Assembly (NCBI GenBank): GCA_910580105.1
Contig: CAJTWN010000004.1
Span: 1-64,000 of the forward strand
Source of the DNA: an uncultured Clostridia bacterium
GTDB taxonomy: Bacteria; Bacillota; Clostridia; Monoglobales; Monoglobaceae
Length of the DNA: 64,000 bases
Direction of reading: 5' to 3'
In this document: piece by piece, positions 34,317-42,959 of the stretch
How positions within the stretch are numbered: the first letter of the stretch is position 1
Layout: each line of letters begins with the position of its first letter
The notes under the pieces: model-generated
What the model was told of the DNA's origin: nothing
Databases searched by the model: none
The model's input: the letters and a program-made list of their open reading frames with translations, nothing else
Made by a program: the position numbers and the translations under genes

Positions 34317-35168
34317 ATGTTAGTAACTGGTAAAGAAATACTGGATCATGCACACAAAAACGGCTATGCAGTCGGTGCATTCAATGTCGTCAACATGGAG
34401 ATGCTGCAGGCAGTTGTTGCTGCGGCAGAAGAAGAAAAAGCGCCTGTTTTTGTACAGACTACGGAAGGTGCCCTTTCTTATGCAGGGGTTGAATATCTTT
34501 CTGTTATGGTTAAAAAAGCTGCAGAGAGTGTAAGCGTTCCGGTTGCATTCCATTTGGATCATGGCGGCAGTTTTGATACGGTCATGAAATGTCTGAGAAA
34601 TGGATGGTCTTCTGTTATGATTGACGGTTCTCACTTTGCATTGGATGAAAATATTGCACTTACTGCAAAAGTTGTGGAGGCAGCGCATGCCTGCGGCGTA
34701 TCTGTCGAAGCTGAGCTTGGCAGACTGGGCGGTGTTGAAGATAATATTTCTGTTGATGAGAAAGATGCCATGTATACCGATCCGGAAGAAGCAAAGCGTT
34801 TTGTCGCAGAATCCGGTGTGGATTATCTTGCAATTGCAATTGGTACTGCGCATGGTAAGTATAAGGGTATCCCGAAACTTGATTTTGACCGCTTGGATAC
34901 GATTAAAAAGGATTTGAATATGCCAATCGTACTTCATGGTGCATCCGGCGTTGATGCCGAGAGTATTAAAAAGGCAATCTCCCTTGGTATTAATAAAATA
35001 AATATTGATACTGAACTCAGATGTGCGTATACAGATAAGGTACGCGAAATTCTTTCGGCTGACCCGGATGTATTTGATCTCAGAAAAATTATCGGCCCGG
35101 CAAGAGAGAATGTAAAGGCAAAAGTAATCGAAAAAATCCGCCTTTTTGGTGCAAATGGCAAAGCGTAA
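34317..35168 (+). CDS. fba: Class II fructose-bisphosphate aldolase
   Basis: 283 residues. It splits fructose 1,6-bisphosphate in glycolysis using a zinc ion. Zinc ligands are His in HLDHGGSFDT near 80-89, and His in GTAHGKYKG near 178 and LHGASG near 206. DGSHFALDENIALT and NKINIDTELR are further family marks. I used the ATG at 34317, eight bases after GGAGG; the ATG at 34302 includes that site. Tagatose-bisphosphate aldolases are close relatives, so the sugar isomer is not certain, but no tagatose genes are nearby. Confidence 0.93.
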   Translation: MLVTGKEILDHAHKNGYAVGAFNVVNMEMLQAVVAAAEEEKAPVFVQTTEGALSYAGVEYLSVMVKKAAESVSVPVAFHLDHGGSFDTVMKCLRNGWSSVMIDGSHFALDENIALTAKVVEAAHACGVSVEAELGRLGGVEDNISVDEKDAMYTDPEEAKRFVAESGVDYLAIAIGTAHGKYKGIPKLDFDRLDTIKKDLNMPIVLHGASGVDAESIKKAISLGINKINIDTELRCAYTDKVREILSADPDVFDLRKIIGPARENVKAKVIEKIRLFGANGKA

Positions 35169-35189
35169 ATTATGTTGCCGTGTGAATAA

Positions 35190-35218
35190 AATACCCCTGC
35201 ATCTGCAGGGGTATTCTT
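35190..35218 (+). terminator. Terminator of fba
   Basis: AATACCCCTGCA-tc-TGCAGGGGTATT followed by cttta. Confidence 0.75.
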
Positions 35219-35318
35219 TATGAGGGAAATAGTAAAATTTGCTGTTATAATAGCAAAGTGAATTTGATAAGAGAAAAATTGTGGGTACCGGCATGTATAA
35301 TTTTTATGGAGGTAAGGA

Positions 35319-36137
35319 ATGAAAATATGGGTTTTGGCGGAAAATACGGCAAAAGATAAACGCTGGGAAGCAGAGCATGGACTTAGTCTGTATATTGAGG
35401 CATGCGGCCATAAAATTTTGTTTGATACCGGTCAGAGTGAATTGTTTCTTCGGAACGCAAAACGTTTTTCCATTGACTTGAAAGAGGTGGATATAGTGGT
35501 GATTTCTCATGGCCACTATGATCATGGCGGCGGTCTTTCGGCATTTTTAAAGATAAATCAGAATGCGAAAGTGTATATCCGGAAAGCGGCATTTGACCCC
35601 CATTATTCTCTGCGGGAAACCGGGTATCACGAAATAGGGCTTCGTCCGGAACTTTTGAAAAGCAACAGGGTAATTTTTACAGAAAGAAAGGCACAAATAG
35701 CACCGGGGATTACCCTTTTTTCCGGAGTTGAACAAGTTTTTCCGGTAAATAGGGCCAATCAGCGGCTGTATATGGAAAAAGACGGAAAAAGGAAACAGGA
35801 TGATTTTGTTCATGAACAAAATATGCTGATTGAAGAAAAAGGGAATACGGTTTTGTTTGCCGGTTGTGCACACAGCGGTATTTTGAACATCATGCGTTCT
35901 GCGCCCGTTCATTTTGGGACAGTTGTTGGAGGATTTCACTTTCTGTCTAAGCAAAATGAATACCGGATGACAAAGACGGAACTTTTGGCAATTGCTGAGG
36001 AATGCAGGAAATTGCCGGTGCAATACTGGACGGGGCATTGTACAGGGGAGGAGGCCTTTGCAGTTTTACATGCAGTATTGAAAGAGCGTATACAAAGTAT
36101 TGCAGCGGGTATGTGTTTTGTGGTTGGAGAGGGCTGA
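35319..36137 (+). CDS. MBL-fold metallo-hydrolase
   Basis: 272 residues, cytoplasmic. The metal-binding motif is SHGHYDHGGGL near 63-73, with a further His in AGCAHSGILNIM near 185 and in TGHCTGEEAF near 237. HGLSLYIE and FDTGQSELFLRNA near the start place it with the dihydropterin-type MBL proteins related to MptE/beta-RFA-P-like enzymes. GCAHSG is typical of that subgroup. True substrate unknown. A spacer of 66 bp with its own promoter separates it from the GHKL gene downstream. Confidence 0.86.
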   Translation: MKIWVLAENTAKDKRWEAEHGLSLYIEACGHKILFDTGQSELFLRNAKRFSIDLKEVDIVVISHGHYDHGGGLSAFLKINQNAKVYIRKAAFDPHYSLRETGYHEIGLRPELLKSNRVIFTERKAQIAPGITLFSGVEQVFPVNRANQRLYMEKDGKRKQDDFVHEQNMLIEEKGNTVLFAGCAHSGILNIMRSAPVHFGTVVGGFHFLSKQNEYRMTKTELLAIAEECRKLPVQYWTGHCTGEEAFAVLHAVLKERIQSIAAGMCFVVGEG

Positions 36138-36142
36138 TTTCT

Positions 36143-36171
36143 TTGACAAATTTTTGGGTGTATGGTACAAT
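36143..36171 (+). promoter_or_regulatory. Promoter of the GHKL-radical SAM-DUF2156 operon
   Basis: TTGACA, 17 bases, TACAAT, 33 bp before the start codon at 36204. Confidence 0.8.
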
Positions 36172-36203
36172 AGAGTCATGTAAAGAAAGAAGGATTGGGC
36201 GTT

Positions 36204-37046
36204 ATGGAAAATAAACATAAATTACAGCTCATCAAAGGGACGGGATTTGAAATAGATCCGCTGCGGCTGGTGAGCAGTTTGGTATCCGAAAATGTCACAA
36301 CTACTTCACCGGTTCTGCAATTGTTTATGCGGCATATTGATTGTGATTCTGATTTAATGCAGTCTGTTTATCGTGCAAAACTTTTAAATGCAATTTTGAT
36401 GGGACGCGTACAAACCATTGCTGAATTGTTTGGAATGGATGATAGTGTTTCGGGAATAAAGGCCTATTCGTTTCATGTGACAGAATATTTCAATAAATTG
36501 GTCCGGTCGGTTAATATGGAAATGGGAATGCCGGGAGGAAATGTTGTGACCTATCGGCAAGCGTCAGAAGAACCGTGCTATTTTATGTTTGATGAAAAAA
36601 GACTCAGTATCGTTCTTTATAATTTGATGTCCAATTCTATGACACATGGAAAGATGGAAAAACCACGCATTGAGATTAAGACGGCAGTGGAAGATTCTAA
36701 ACTGCGTATCAGTGTTCGTGACTGGGGTGTTGGGATCAACAGTGCAGAGCGTAAGATTATGTATAAAAAGTATCAGAGTATCCGCGCTTCTGAACTGGAC
36801 AGGCCTTATCGGATACACGGATTTGGTTTGGCGCTGTGCAGAAAGCTGGTTCGCGAAATGGGAGGAACCATTTATTATGACAATATCAAATCCGGCGCAA
36901 AGTTTTTGATTACGCTTCCTATGCAGGATATGGGCCGGCGCAGGCTGCATGAATGTAAAAAGGTTGAATTGGATACAAATCTTTTGTATATGTATATGGG
37001 AGAGGCGATTTTAAAAAGAAAGTTTTTGGATAAAATAGAGGAGTGA
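36204..37046 (+). CDS. GHKL (histidine-kinase-type) ATPase without visible sensor or membrane domain
   Basis: 280 residues, soluble. The ATP-binding domain (about 120-255) has the N box LYNLMSNSMTHGK near 145, the G1 box DWGVGIN near 176 and the G2 box HGFGLALCRKLVREMG near 202. Residues 1-115 are helical, but I see no standard H-box with a phospho-accepting His. There is no transmembrane segment and no response regulator nearby. It overlaps the following radical SAM frame closely, suggesting functional coupling. It could be a degenerate kinase or an anti-sigma-like ATPase. Confidence 0.8.
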   Translation: MENKHKLQLIKGTGFEIDPLRLVSSLVSENVTTTSPVLQLFMRHIDCDSDLMQSVYRAKLLNAILMGRVQTIAELFGMDDSVSGIKAYSFHVTEYFNKLVRSVNMEMGMPGGNVVTYRQASEEPCYFMFDEKRLSIVLYNLMSNSMTHGKMEKPRIEIKTAVEDSKLRISVRDWGVGINSAERKIMYKKYQSIRASELDRPYRIHGFGLALCRKLVREMGGTIYYDNIKSGAKFLITLPMQDMGRRRLHECKKVELDTNLLYMYMGEAILKRKFLDKIEE

Positions 37047-37051
37047 TTACA

Positions 37052-37654
37052 TTGACAATAACGTATGAATACAACAATTCCTTATATGTGAATATAACAA
37101 ACCGCTGTTCCAATGCCTGCACCTTTTGTGTGCGGAACAACCATGATAATGTAAATGGAAAAGATAATCTTTGGCTCGAAAGGGAACCTTCTGTAGAAGA
37201 AATTATAGACGATTTCAGACAACGTGAGCTTTCAAAGTATGATGCCGTAGTTTTTTGCGGATATGGTGAACCCACAGAGCGGTTTGAGGATTTGATTGCG
37301 GTGGCCAAATGGCTGCGGACGGAACATCCATCCCTCAAGATCCGCATCAATACAAACGGACAGGCAAACATGATTCATGGCCGGGATGTGACGCCGTTCA
37401 TGGCTGGATTGATTGATTGTGTGTCTATCAGTCTGAATGCGGAAAATGCGAAAAAATATCAGGATTTGTGCAGAAGTAAATTTGGTGAAGCTGCTTTTAC
37501 AGGGTTACAGGATTTTGCGGTTTTGGCAAAGCGTTATGTGCCCGAAGTGGTATTCAGTGTTGTAGATATTATGTCTTCGGATGAAATTGAGGCTTGTGCT
37601 GAAATCGCAGAACGATGCGGTGTGAAATTTCGTGTACGTGCTTTTATTGAATAA
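37052..37654 (+). CDS. Radical SAM protein of the TatD-associated (TIGR04038) type
   Basis: 200 residues. The cluster motif is NRCSNACTFCVRNN near 15-28 (CxxxCxxC), and the SAM-binding CGYGEPTERFED follows near 68-79. The small size and the CVRN ending of the motif match the TIGR04038 family. The TTG at 37052 lies eight bases after GAGGAG; a GTG at 37043 overlapping the previous stop is an alternative. TatD, its usual neighbour, is not seen here. It is followed 9 bp later by a DUF2156 gene. The reaction is unknown. Confidence 0.85.
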   Translation: MTITYEYNNSLYVNITNRCSNACTFCVRNNHDNVNGKDNLWLEREPSVEEIIDDFRQRELSKYDAVVFCGYGEPTERFEDLIAVAKWLRTEHPSLKIRINTNGQANMIHGRDVTPFMAGLIDCVSISLNAENAKKYQDLCRSKFGEAAFTGLQDFAVLAKRYVPEVVFSVVDIMSSDEIEACAEIAERCGVKFRVRAFIE

Positions 37655-37663
37655 GGAGTGTAT

Positions 37664-38581
37664 ATGATAGAATTACATGAGATAACCATAGATAAAAAAG
37701 AGCTTTTGGAAAGTTACTTAAATAGAAAATGCAGTCAGAATTCAGAATTCACCTTTACGAACCTGTTCATGTGGCGGAAGAGTTATGATATGCGTTATAC
37801 AATAATAAACGATATGCTCTGTATCATGCCGCAGCATGAAGGCGGGCCGCGCAGCGGCACCTTTCCTATTGGCTGGAAAGGTGAAGATGGGACAGAAAAG
37901 GATATCCGGCCGGTTATTGAAGCAATGCTGGATTTTTTCGAGAAAAATGGTCAGGAGCCATTGATTCGGCTCTATGATGATGACGCTGTTCAGAAATTGG
38001 TGGAGACATTTCCGGGGAAGTTTTTGATCACAGAAGATATTAACTATTTTGACTATGTCTATGACATTGAACAATTGACGAAATTATCCGGTAAAAAGTT
38101 TCACACAAAGAAAAATCATGTGAACAAGTTTAAGAAACTTTATAATTATACCTATGCGCGTATGACGCCTGCCGACCGTCCGGAATGTATTGCTTTGTTT
38201 GATACCTGGTATCAGAATAAAAAAGAGGAAATCCCGGGAATTGACGAGGAACGTGAAGCGGTTATGGAATTGTTTCAAAATTGGGAGAAGCTTTCTATTG
38301 TGGGCGGTTGTATTCGGGTTGACGGAGAGATGGTGGCTTTTTCTTTTGGAGAGCCCCTTTGCAAAAAAATGGTGGTAATCCATTTGGAACACGCAAACAC
38401 CGACTATGAAGGCGCTTTTGCCATGATGAATCAGCAGTTTTTGGAACACGAATGGCAGGATTACCAACTGGTTAACCGGGAAGAAGATATGGGACTTCCG
38501 GGAATGCGGAAGGCAAAGGAATCCTATCGCCCGGTAATGATGGTGAAAAAATATGTGGCAACACTGATGCCGCATATATAA
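37664..38581 (+). CDS. DUF2156 GNAT-like acyltransferase
   Basis: 305 residues with two tandem GNAT-like folds. FTFTNLFMWRKSYDMRYTII near 31-50 and YNYTYARMTPADRPEC near 160-175 are typical of proteins annotated as phosphatidylglycerol lysyltransferase domain or DUF2156. The last third has the acyl-CoA-like region HLEHANTDYEGAFAMMNQQF, with NREEDMGLPGMRKAKESY near 270. There is no membrane part, unlike MprF, so it probably uses a soluble aminoacyl-tRNA or acyl donor. Substrate unknown. Confidence 0.82.
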   Translation: MIELHEITIDKKELLESYLNRKCSQNSEFTFTNLFMWRKSYDMRYTIINDMLCIMPQHEGGPRSGTFPIGWKGEDGTEKDIRPVIEAMLDFFEKNGQEPLIRLYDDDAVQKLVETFPGKFLITEDINYFDYVYDIEQLTKLSGKKFHTKKNHVNKFKKLYNYTYARMTPADRPECIALFDTWYQNKKEEIPGIDEEREAVMELFQNWEKLSIVGGCIRVDGEMVAFSFGEPLCKKMVVIHLEHANTDYEGAFAMMNQQFLEHEWQDYQLVNREEDMGLPGMRKAKESYRPVMMVKKYVATLMPHI

Positions 38582-38587
38582 CTAAAT

Positions 38588-38700
38588 TAAGATGTCCCCC
38601 GCCTTTAAGGCGGCGGGCGCCGCTTAATTTTTCCAGTGGGAGTACAATCTCCCACTGAAAACGTTGAATGACGGGGCAAAGCCCCTTATTGAAACGCTAT
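38588..38700 (+). repeat. Structured element related to the 52850/55470 inverted pair
   Basis: TTAAG-atgtcccccgcctttaag...CTTAA encloses a GC hairpin. It is followed by the perfect hairpin CAGTGGGAG-tacaat-CTCCCACTG, the 11-mer AACGTTGAATG and the hairpin GGGGC-aaa-GCCCC. The overall plan resembles the 3' end and omega-RNA hairpins of IS200/IS605-type elements, but no tnpB is nearby. Confidence 0.6.
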
Positions 38701-38975
38701 TGATGTGGAACAGAGTACACATAGTGATGAATTAAAGTGAAGAAAATACGCAAATTTTCTTTAGAATTCTTTTTGATACTTTAAAAGTGTAATTGATTGA
38801 TACCGTAAAAGGTGTTGGGCATTTACACTTATTTTTTTATCATAAGAGAAGTAATCGGTATGGCAAGGTCTTTTTGTGTGATAAAATTTGACTGTTAAGT
38901 TGGAAAGATAAGGATAAATGCGATGAAAAATGGATAAAAAAATACCATTGATATGATTTTAAAGCTTTCCTTTTC
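38701..38975. other. AT-rich gene-free stretch
   Basis: No open frame with a ribosome site and no RNA gene recognised between the repeat and the promoter at 38976. Confidence 0.5.
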
Positions 38976-39004
38976 TTGACATATTCAGAATAAAGTTGTA
39001 TAAT
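38976..39004 (+). promoter_or_regulatory. Promoter of the beta-helix/dockerin gene
   Basis: TTGACA, exactly 17 bases, TATAAT: a consensus promoter 37 bp before the TTG start. Confidence 0.88.
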
Positions 39005-39040
39005 GATAAAAACTTGACAAACAGAAAGGGAGAGGTAATT

Positions 39041-41650
39041 TTGAAACAAAGAAAGATTTTGGCCGGTACTTTAGCTGCGGCAATGATTGCCTGTGCAGCG
39101 CCCGGCGCAGCAGTATTTGCGGATTCGAATGAAATTTCTGATATGGCCGTGTTGGCAGAGGTACATACAGCGGCAACAGAGAACGAATTGCAGAGTGCAG
39201 TATCTGCGGCAGCAGAAAATGATGTAATTACCATTACAGCAGGATTTGAAATCACAGCATCAATCGTTTTGGACAAACCAGTGACGGTGACTGCACAGGA
39301 TGGCGTGGTTTTGACAACAGCAATTGCAGACGCGTTTGTGTTATCGAATGGTGCTGTGCTGGATGGAATAAAAATGGAATTGACCGAAAAATCTGTCAGT
39401 CAGGCAGTTACCATGCAGAGCGGAAGTACAATGACCGGCTGTGAGATAACGGGTCTTTATACGCTTGGTGATGCGGAGGTTTCCAGAGCAATTACTGTAT
39501 CTCCGGGAGCAGTTGGGGTTGTAATTGAAAATAATATATTTACAGCGCTGCGTCAGCCGGCTTATATCAATAACCAGGCAGAAGTCACAATCAGCGGAAA
39601 TACCGTCAGCGGTACCCGCGGTTTCGTTGTGGCATCCGGTTCAGATGCTTCAATAACTGGAAATACATTTGCAGACAACGCTTTGGATGTGGCATTTGTT
39701 GAATCCAATGGTCAGCCGTCAAACTATGGAGAAAAGATGGCGGAAATCAGTGCCGCTAACAACGGCTGCTTTATGGAAGATCAGGTTGCTAAAGTAACAG
39801 CAAAAGATGGCGTATTTGTTGTAGATAGTACGAGTCCCAATATGCTGCTTGGCAATGCTGTTGCTGTTGCAGCGGCAGGAAGCGTAATTTCATTGGAGCC
39901 GGGTACATATCATGGTGTGACTACAATTAAAAACTCAGTTACATTAAAAGGAACAGAGGGAACAAATGTTGGTTTGTTGAACGTGCAGGCTGATAATGTT
40001 ACTCTGGATGGTTTGAATTTTGTCACAGTGGACAATGCAACCGGATATTATTATAGTGTTATTGTTGGTGGGGTAGATGGCGTTTGTATTCAGAATTGTA
40101 CGTTTACTGCACCTGCGGAGCTCACTGCGAAAAAGAAGCCAAAAGCAATTAATTTTTCAGATGTAAATCATACCAATTCTAAGGTAATTGGAAATACATT
40201 TAGTAATGCTTATGAGACTGCAATTACAGTTCGTGGTGGAGACAATACATTACTGGAAAATAATACGATAACCACCACGGGATTTGGAATCCGTTTGGAA
40301 GGCGCTCAAAATGCTGCAATCAGAGGAAACAGCTTCGATATTAAGACAGGGAGCGTAAATGGACAGTATGTATTTGACAGAGCGGCAATGGAATTCCGTC
40401 TGTCCGGAACCACTCCGAATGCTGATGTTACGGTAGAGGAGAATCTTTTCCTTGGGAACTCAAAACTCGTTTTTTATAGCAACCAAGATGCTTTCGGCGA
40501 GGCTAAGCTGGATGTTTCTGAGAACTATTGGGGTGGAGGCGAACCCAGCACGATGCAGGTGCCGTCTTCCCTTCGTGACCGGGTGACCTTTGGCTCGTAT
40601 TATGAAGCATACGATGCAGAAAGCGGCGCGCTTTCAGAAAAAATTGCGGTTCCGGCGGTGGATGAGCCGGTTGATGCAAAAATCACCTTTGAGCAGGTGG
40701 AAGGCAGTAATATGTTTGAAGTCTATGCAAATGGTGTTAGCGTAGACGGAACAGCGAAAGCGAAGATACAGAATTTGGTGGCTATGGAACTGACCCTTTT
40801 GGTTGAGGGCAGTACCCCGGATGATAACTTCAGCATTGTAGATTTTACACCGGCAAATGATAAGCTTGTGATTGTGCCCCAGGATAATGAAGGATGTTAT
40901 CTGATTCATGAATATGCGGACAGTACCACTGGCAATGGTCAGAATGATCAGACTGGTTTGAAGATTTTGCTGGGTAAAATAACAATCGGTGGCTATGGGA
41001 ACGGAAGCATTAAACTTGCATCAGACAGTGAAAGTTGGATGAGACGGAGAATCAACGATAATATTGTGCAGACAGGCAAGGTTACAGGTGAAGAAGCTGC
41101 TTTCGAATTGTCAGAAGCTGCGCATACCCTGACGGTGAACATTGATTTTAATAATAATGTGGCTGAGGGCAACACCGCTGCATATCAGGATATGCAGGTA
41201 GTCATTACCGGCACAAACGGAAAGAAATTGGTATATGACTTGGGAAGCGGCGATGCTGAGGATAAGAATTATGTTACATATACCGCAGGGAAAGCAAGCT
41301 TGACGGCCAGCCTGACTGAAAATGTGCGGTATACCGTTGAGGTAAGCGGAGCAGGCTATCGTACAGCGAAGAAGTCAATCGTATTAAAGGATGATGCAGT
41401 TCTCAATTTCTGGAACAATGTAAAAGATGAAGCAGACGAGAACGGGGAGAAGAAGAACTTCCTGGCTGGAGAAATTGTGGCAGACGGAAAGATTAATGTT
41501 TATGATCTATCGGCAGTTGTATCATATTTCGGAGAAATTGACTTAAACGCAGAGGGAACAGCCTCTGATTATGTGAAGTATGATCTGAATCGTGACGGCA
41601 AGGTGGATTCTAAAGACGTTGCGATGGTACTTGTTTCCTGGAACGAATAA
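39041..41650 (+). CDS. Secreted right-handed beta-helix protein with C-terminal dockerin
   Basis: 869 residues. I chose the TTG at 39041 because GGGAGAGG lies just upstream and the product opens with a clean signal peptide (KQRKILAGTLAAAMIACAAP, cleavage about residue 29). Residues about 40-520 carry repeated beta-helix turns (ENNIFTALRQPAYI, NTVSGTRGFVVAS, NTFSNAYETAITVRGGDNTL). Residues about 560-700 are a beta-rich region equivalent to that in the protein at 1043. Residues 808-869 are a dockerin with GEIVADGKINVYDLSAVVSY and the loop DLNRDGKVDSKD. Polysaccharide binding or lyase activity is possible, but no catalytic residues are identifiable. Strong consensus promoter. Confidence 0.85.
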   Translation: MKQRKILAGTLAAAMIACAAPGAAVFADSNEISDMAVLAEVHTAATENELQSAVSAAAENDVITITAGFEITASIVLDKPVTVTAQDGVVLTTAIADAFVLSNGAVLDGIKMELTEKSVSQAVTMQSGSTMTGCEITGLYTLGDAEVSRAITVSPGAVGVVIENNIFTALRQPAYINNQAEVTISGNTVSGTRGFVVASGSDASITGNTFADNALDVAFVESNGQPSNYGEKMAEISAANNGCFMEDQVAKVTAKDGVFVVDSTSPNMLLGNAVAVAAAGSVISLEPGTYHGVTTIKNSVTLKGTEGTNVGLLNVQADNVTLDGLNFVTVDNATGYYYSVIVGGVDGVCIQNCTFTAPAELTAKKKPKAINFSDVNHTNSKVIGNTFSNAYETAITVRGGDNTLLENNTITTTGFGIRLEGAQNAAIRGNSFDIKTGSVNGQYVFDRAAMEFRLSGTTPNADVTVEENLFLGNSKLVFYSNQDAFGEAKLDVSENYWGGGEPSTMQVPSSLRDRVTFGSYYEAYDAESGALSEKIAVPAVDEPVDAKITFEQVEGSNMFEVYANGVSVDGTAKAKIQNLVAMELTLLVEGSTPDDNFSIVDFTPANDKLVIVPQDNEGCYLIHEYADSTTGNGQNDQTGLKILLGKITIGGYGNGSIKLASDSESWMRRRINDNIVQTGKVTGEEAAFELSEAAHTLTVNIDFNNNVAEGNTAAYQDMQVVITGTNGKKLVYDLGSGDAEDKNYVTYTAGKASLTASLTENVRYTVEVSGAGYRTAKKSIVLKDDAVLNFWNNVKDEADENGEKKNFLAGEIVADGKINVYDLSAVVSYFGEIDLNAEGTASDYVKYDLNRDGKVDSKDVAMVLVSWNE

Positions 41651-41663
41651 TAGAAAATAACGG

Positions 41664-41692
41664 CGCCCGATGTTGAATCGGGCGTTTTTTTA
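41664..41692 (+). terminator. Terminator of the beta-helix/dockerin gene
   Basis: CGCCCGA-tgttgaa-TCGGGCG followed by seven T. Confidence 0.9.
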
Positions 41693-41938
41693 TATATAAA
41701 ATATTCGTATATAGTTGGTTTGTTGTGATAATTTTTGATAATTGTTTTTTGCCGAAAGTGGCACAAATTTTAAGATTTTTAGCAGCAGTGGATGCGTACT
41801 TTGTTTGATTGCGAATTTCGAAAGAAGACAGCAGGCGTTTGTTTTTTTGTAAAGTGGAGATGATATATATTGTAAAATATATTCGGTCCTGAAAGAAAAT
41901 GTTCCTTTAAAGAAAGTTTTCAGATATAAAAAAATTAA
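41693..41938. other. Spacer upstream of spoVT
   Basis: AT-rich DNA with no gene. Apart from the promoter described next, I see nothing in it. Confidence 0.5.
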
Positions 41939-41967
41939 GTATAAATTTCTTGCCTTTACAGATACTA
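41939..41967 (+). promoter_or_regulatory. SigG-like promoter of spoVT
   Basis: GTATAAA (41939-41945), 15 bases, GATACTA (41961-41967). This fits the SigG pattern gHATRHW-N15-CATWHTA at all but one -10 position. SpoVT is a SigG-controlled gene in Bacillus. Confidence 0.65.
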
Positions 41968-42020
41968 CAATTATCTACAAAAAGGGTAGATATAGTATTA
42001 AAAATGGAGGAATTTTTTAT

Positions 42021-42557
42021 ATGAAAGCTACAGGAATAGTAAGAAGGATTGATGATCTTGGACGTATCGTCATTCCAAAAGAAATCAGAAGAACGATGCG
42101 GATACATGAAGGCGATCCGTTAGAAATTTTTACAGAAAGTGATGGAACAGTAATTTTTAAAAAATATTCTCCTATTGGCGAATTGGGAGAGTTTGCAAGT
42201 CAGTATGCGGAATCTCTGTCGAAGACAACCGGTTTTCCGGCATGTATCACCGATAAGGATAATGTAATTGCTGTTTCGGGAATTCCTAAGAAGGAGCTGC
42301 GTGAAAAGAAAATTTCTCAGCAGCTGGAAGAAATAATGGAGAAAAAGACGGTCTTTATGGCAAATCCCGGTGATAAGACCATACAGGTAATTGATGATAA
42401 TAATAAATATGAAGCCGGTGTGGTGGCGCCTATAGTCTTTGAAGGAGATACCATTGGTACTGTGGTATTTTTGGCAGATGAAAAAAATAAAGTTGGAGAA
42501 GTGGAAACGAAACTTGCAGAAGCTGCCGCAGGCTTCTTAGGAAAGACAATGGAATAA
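42021..42557 (+). CDS. spoVT: Stage V sporulation protein T, AbrB-family regulator
   Basis: 178 residues, matching SpoVT length. The N-terminal AbrB swapped-hairpin DNA-binding domain (MKATGIVRRIDDLGRIVIP, then KEIRRTMRIHEGDPLEIF) is followed by a GAF-like C-terminal domain (about 60-178) used for effector sensing. It acts in the forespore on late SigG genes. A SigG-like promoter lies upstream and no partner genes are adjacent. It is strong evidence that the organism forms endospores or descends from a spore former. Confidence 0.95.
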   Translation: MKATGIVRRIDDLGRIVIPKEIRRTMRIHEGDPLEIFTESDGTVIFKKYSPIGELGEFASQYAESLSKTTGFPACITDKDNVIAVSGIPKKELREKKISQQLEEIMEKKTVFMANPGDKTIQVIDDNNKYEAGVVAPIVFEGDTIGTVVFLADEKNKVGEVETKLAEAAAGFLGKTME

Positions 42558-42896
42558 AACGAACCTGTCGAAACGTTTGGGATTTTTATCGGCATTTGAG
42601 ATTTTATAGATACTTTTGTGCACAAAGAGGATTTGAAGATTCGGCAAAAGATGAAAAATCCGGCCAGCCATTTTTTCTATCAGCTTATTGGGGCTTATTT
42701 ATTTGACCATTTATTCGAAAAATAATGTTAACAATATAGAAGTGGACAGCAAGGCTAAAAAAAGCATATAATAAAAGAGGAATAGTGGTTGGTCGATAAC
42801 AGGGAGCTTTCAGTATATTCTCTGAAACTGCAAAATTTTATCCGGTGCATGGGAGAAGAAAATGATAAAGTTTTATCGGTATGTTCCATTAACATA
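42558..42896. other. Intergenic region after spoVT
   Basis: About 340 bp with no gene or RNA recognised; AT-rich, with no clear terminator directly after spoVT. Confidence 0.5.
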
Positions 42897-42927
42897 AAAC
42901 CCCGCAGGAAAATCTGCGGGGTTTTTG
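42897..42927. terminator. Terminator downstream of the amino acid ABC operon
   Basis: AAACCCCGCAG-gaaaat-CTGCGGGGTTTTT. On the minus strand the stem follows the ABC operon by 33 bp with only three T. On the plus strand it has a five-T run and could end spoVT transcription. Confidence 0.75.
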
Positions 42928-42959
42928 TGTATAAGATGTTTGGTGATTATATAACTGCT

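Noticed and set aside
36204..37046. Complete sensor histidine kinase
   Set aside because: The N, G1 and G2 boxes are clear, but no standard H-box, sensor domain, membrane helix or partner response regulator could be identified.
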